Positions 63,747 to 64,000 of a stretch of DNA of 64,000 nt are shown here, piece after piece. This DNA comes from Ensifer adhaerens (lineage in GTDB: Bacteria > Pseudomonadota > Alphaproteobacteria > Rhizobiales > Rhizobiaceae). Both the position numbers and the translations under genes were made by a program. Every line of letters begins with the position of its first letter. Within the stretch, counting starts at the first letter, position 1. The notes under the pieces are model-generated. The model was not told the origin of the DNA. It searched no databases and worked only from the letters and a program-made list of their open reading frames with translations. The stretch spans positions 744,001 through 808,000 of the forward strand of contig NZ_CP015881.1 in the NCBI RefSeq assembly GCF_000697965.2, in the 5' to 3' direction.

Positions 63747-64000
63747 ATGTTCCCGAGGGTCGGCAATCTCGAGGATTCGTCCCTGATCGCCCGCAAGATC
63801 GGACGCACCGAAGCGTCTATCTTTGCAGCACCGGCGCTGTTCCCGGCACAGGGCATGTCACAGCTGCCTTCCGACCTAACAACCTATCAGTTGATCGACG
63901 AGCAGATCGCACCGGGCGAAAGCCAGACCTGGACACTCCACCATGCGGCGCAAGACCCGGTGAAGGTTGAGTTCAAGCCGCGCATGTGTGCCAATAGCGT
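63747..64000 (+). CDS. Unidentified open frame running off the window end
   Basis: From ATG 63747 the plus strand stays open to the window end (84 codons). It reads MFPRVGNLEDSSLIARKIGR, later ALFPAQGMSQLPSDLTTYQL and GESQTWTLHHAAQDPVKVEF. CGAGG lies nine bases before the ATG. The mixed, coherent composition looks protein-like and the opposite strand has stops here. I do not recognise it. The esterase on the other strand begins only 15 bp away, which is tight for divergent promoters. Confidence 0.4.
   Translation, partial: MFPRVGNLEDSSLIARKIGRTEASIFAAPALFPAQGMSQLPSDLTTYQLIDEQIAPGESQTWTLHHAAQDPVKVEFKPRMCANS

Overview
The window reads as chromosomal or megaplasmid DNA of an alphaproteobacterium of the Rhizobiaceae, most like Ensifer/Sinorhizobium. 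The evidence is the GC-rich codon use, the BA14K-type exported protein, the RHH_4 small regulator, the rhodanese-ChrB/ChrA pair, the UgpC-type transporter, PPK2 and the Lrp-alr-dadA-ridA unit. The genus is inferred from gene content only. No rRNA, tRNA or CRISPR array was seen.

Layout. 0-8.2 kb: the start of a response regulator, then LysR/SDR/tautomerase genes, nitronate monooxygenase, chromate resistance (chrB-chrA) and small enzymes. 8.2-20.2 kb: a sulfur-assimilation island with sulfate transport (cysT-cysW-cysA, no binding protein in view), an RBBP9-type hydrolase, taurine-type uptake (tauA-tauB-tauC), a flavin reductase, SsuD monooxygenase and two related, uncharacterised YdhS-like FAD/NAD(P)-binding proteins. 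Three or four intergenic regions here share an AT-rich box around TTTATAGA, suggesting one sulfur regulon. 20.2-24.3 kb: a MarR-led redox operon whose regulator has a Cys/His-rich tail, divergent from a pseudoazurin gene with an FNR/FixK-type site.

24.4-40 kb: MgtC-like protein with a long hairpin over its start codon, an NTE-like patatin, a sulP-ppk2 overlapping pair, a lipoprotein gene broken by a stop codon, an Rrf2-controlled hydrolase, a peroxide/repair cluster (DJ-1, hydrolase-OsmC fusion, MsrA) and glutamate dehydrogenase. 40.4-43.6 kb: a mobile patch made of a remnant IS end, a complete 2.5 kb ISNCY-type element carrying a passenger gene, and a decayed AHSA1-domain gene.

43.7-61.7 kb: catabolism and uptake. 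ugpB-A-E-C imports glycerol-3-phosphate-type substrates; Lrp/alr/dadA/ridA forms a D-alanine catabolic unit; a SorC regulator sits between a bifunctional aldolase-dehydrogenase and a five-gene sugar ABC transporter/kinase operon. A shared CAAATGTCA element in both promoter regions suggests common control. 62-64 kb: two alpha/beta hydrolases and an unidentified reading frame that runs off the end.
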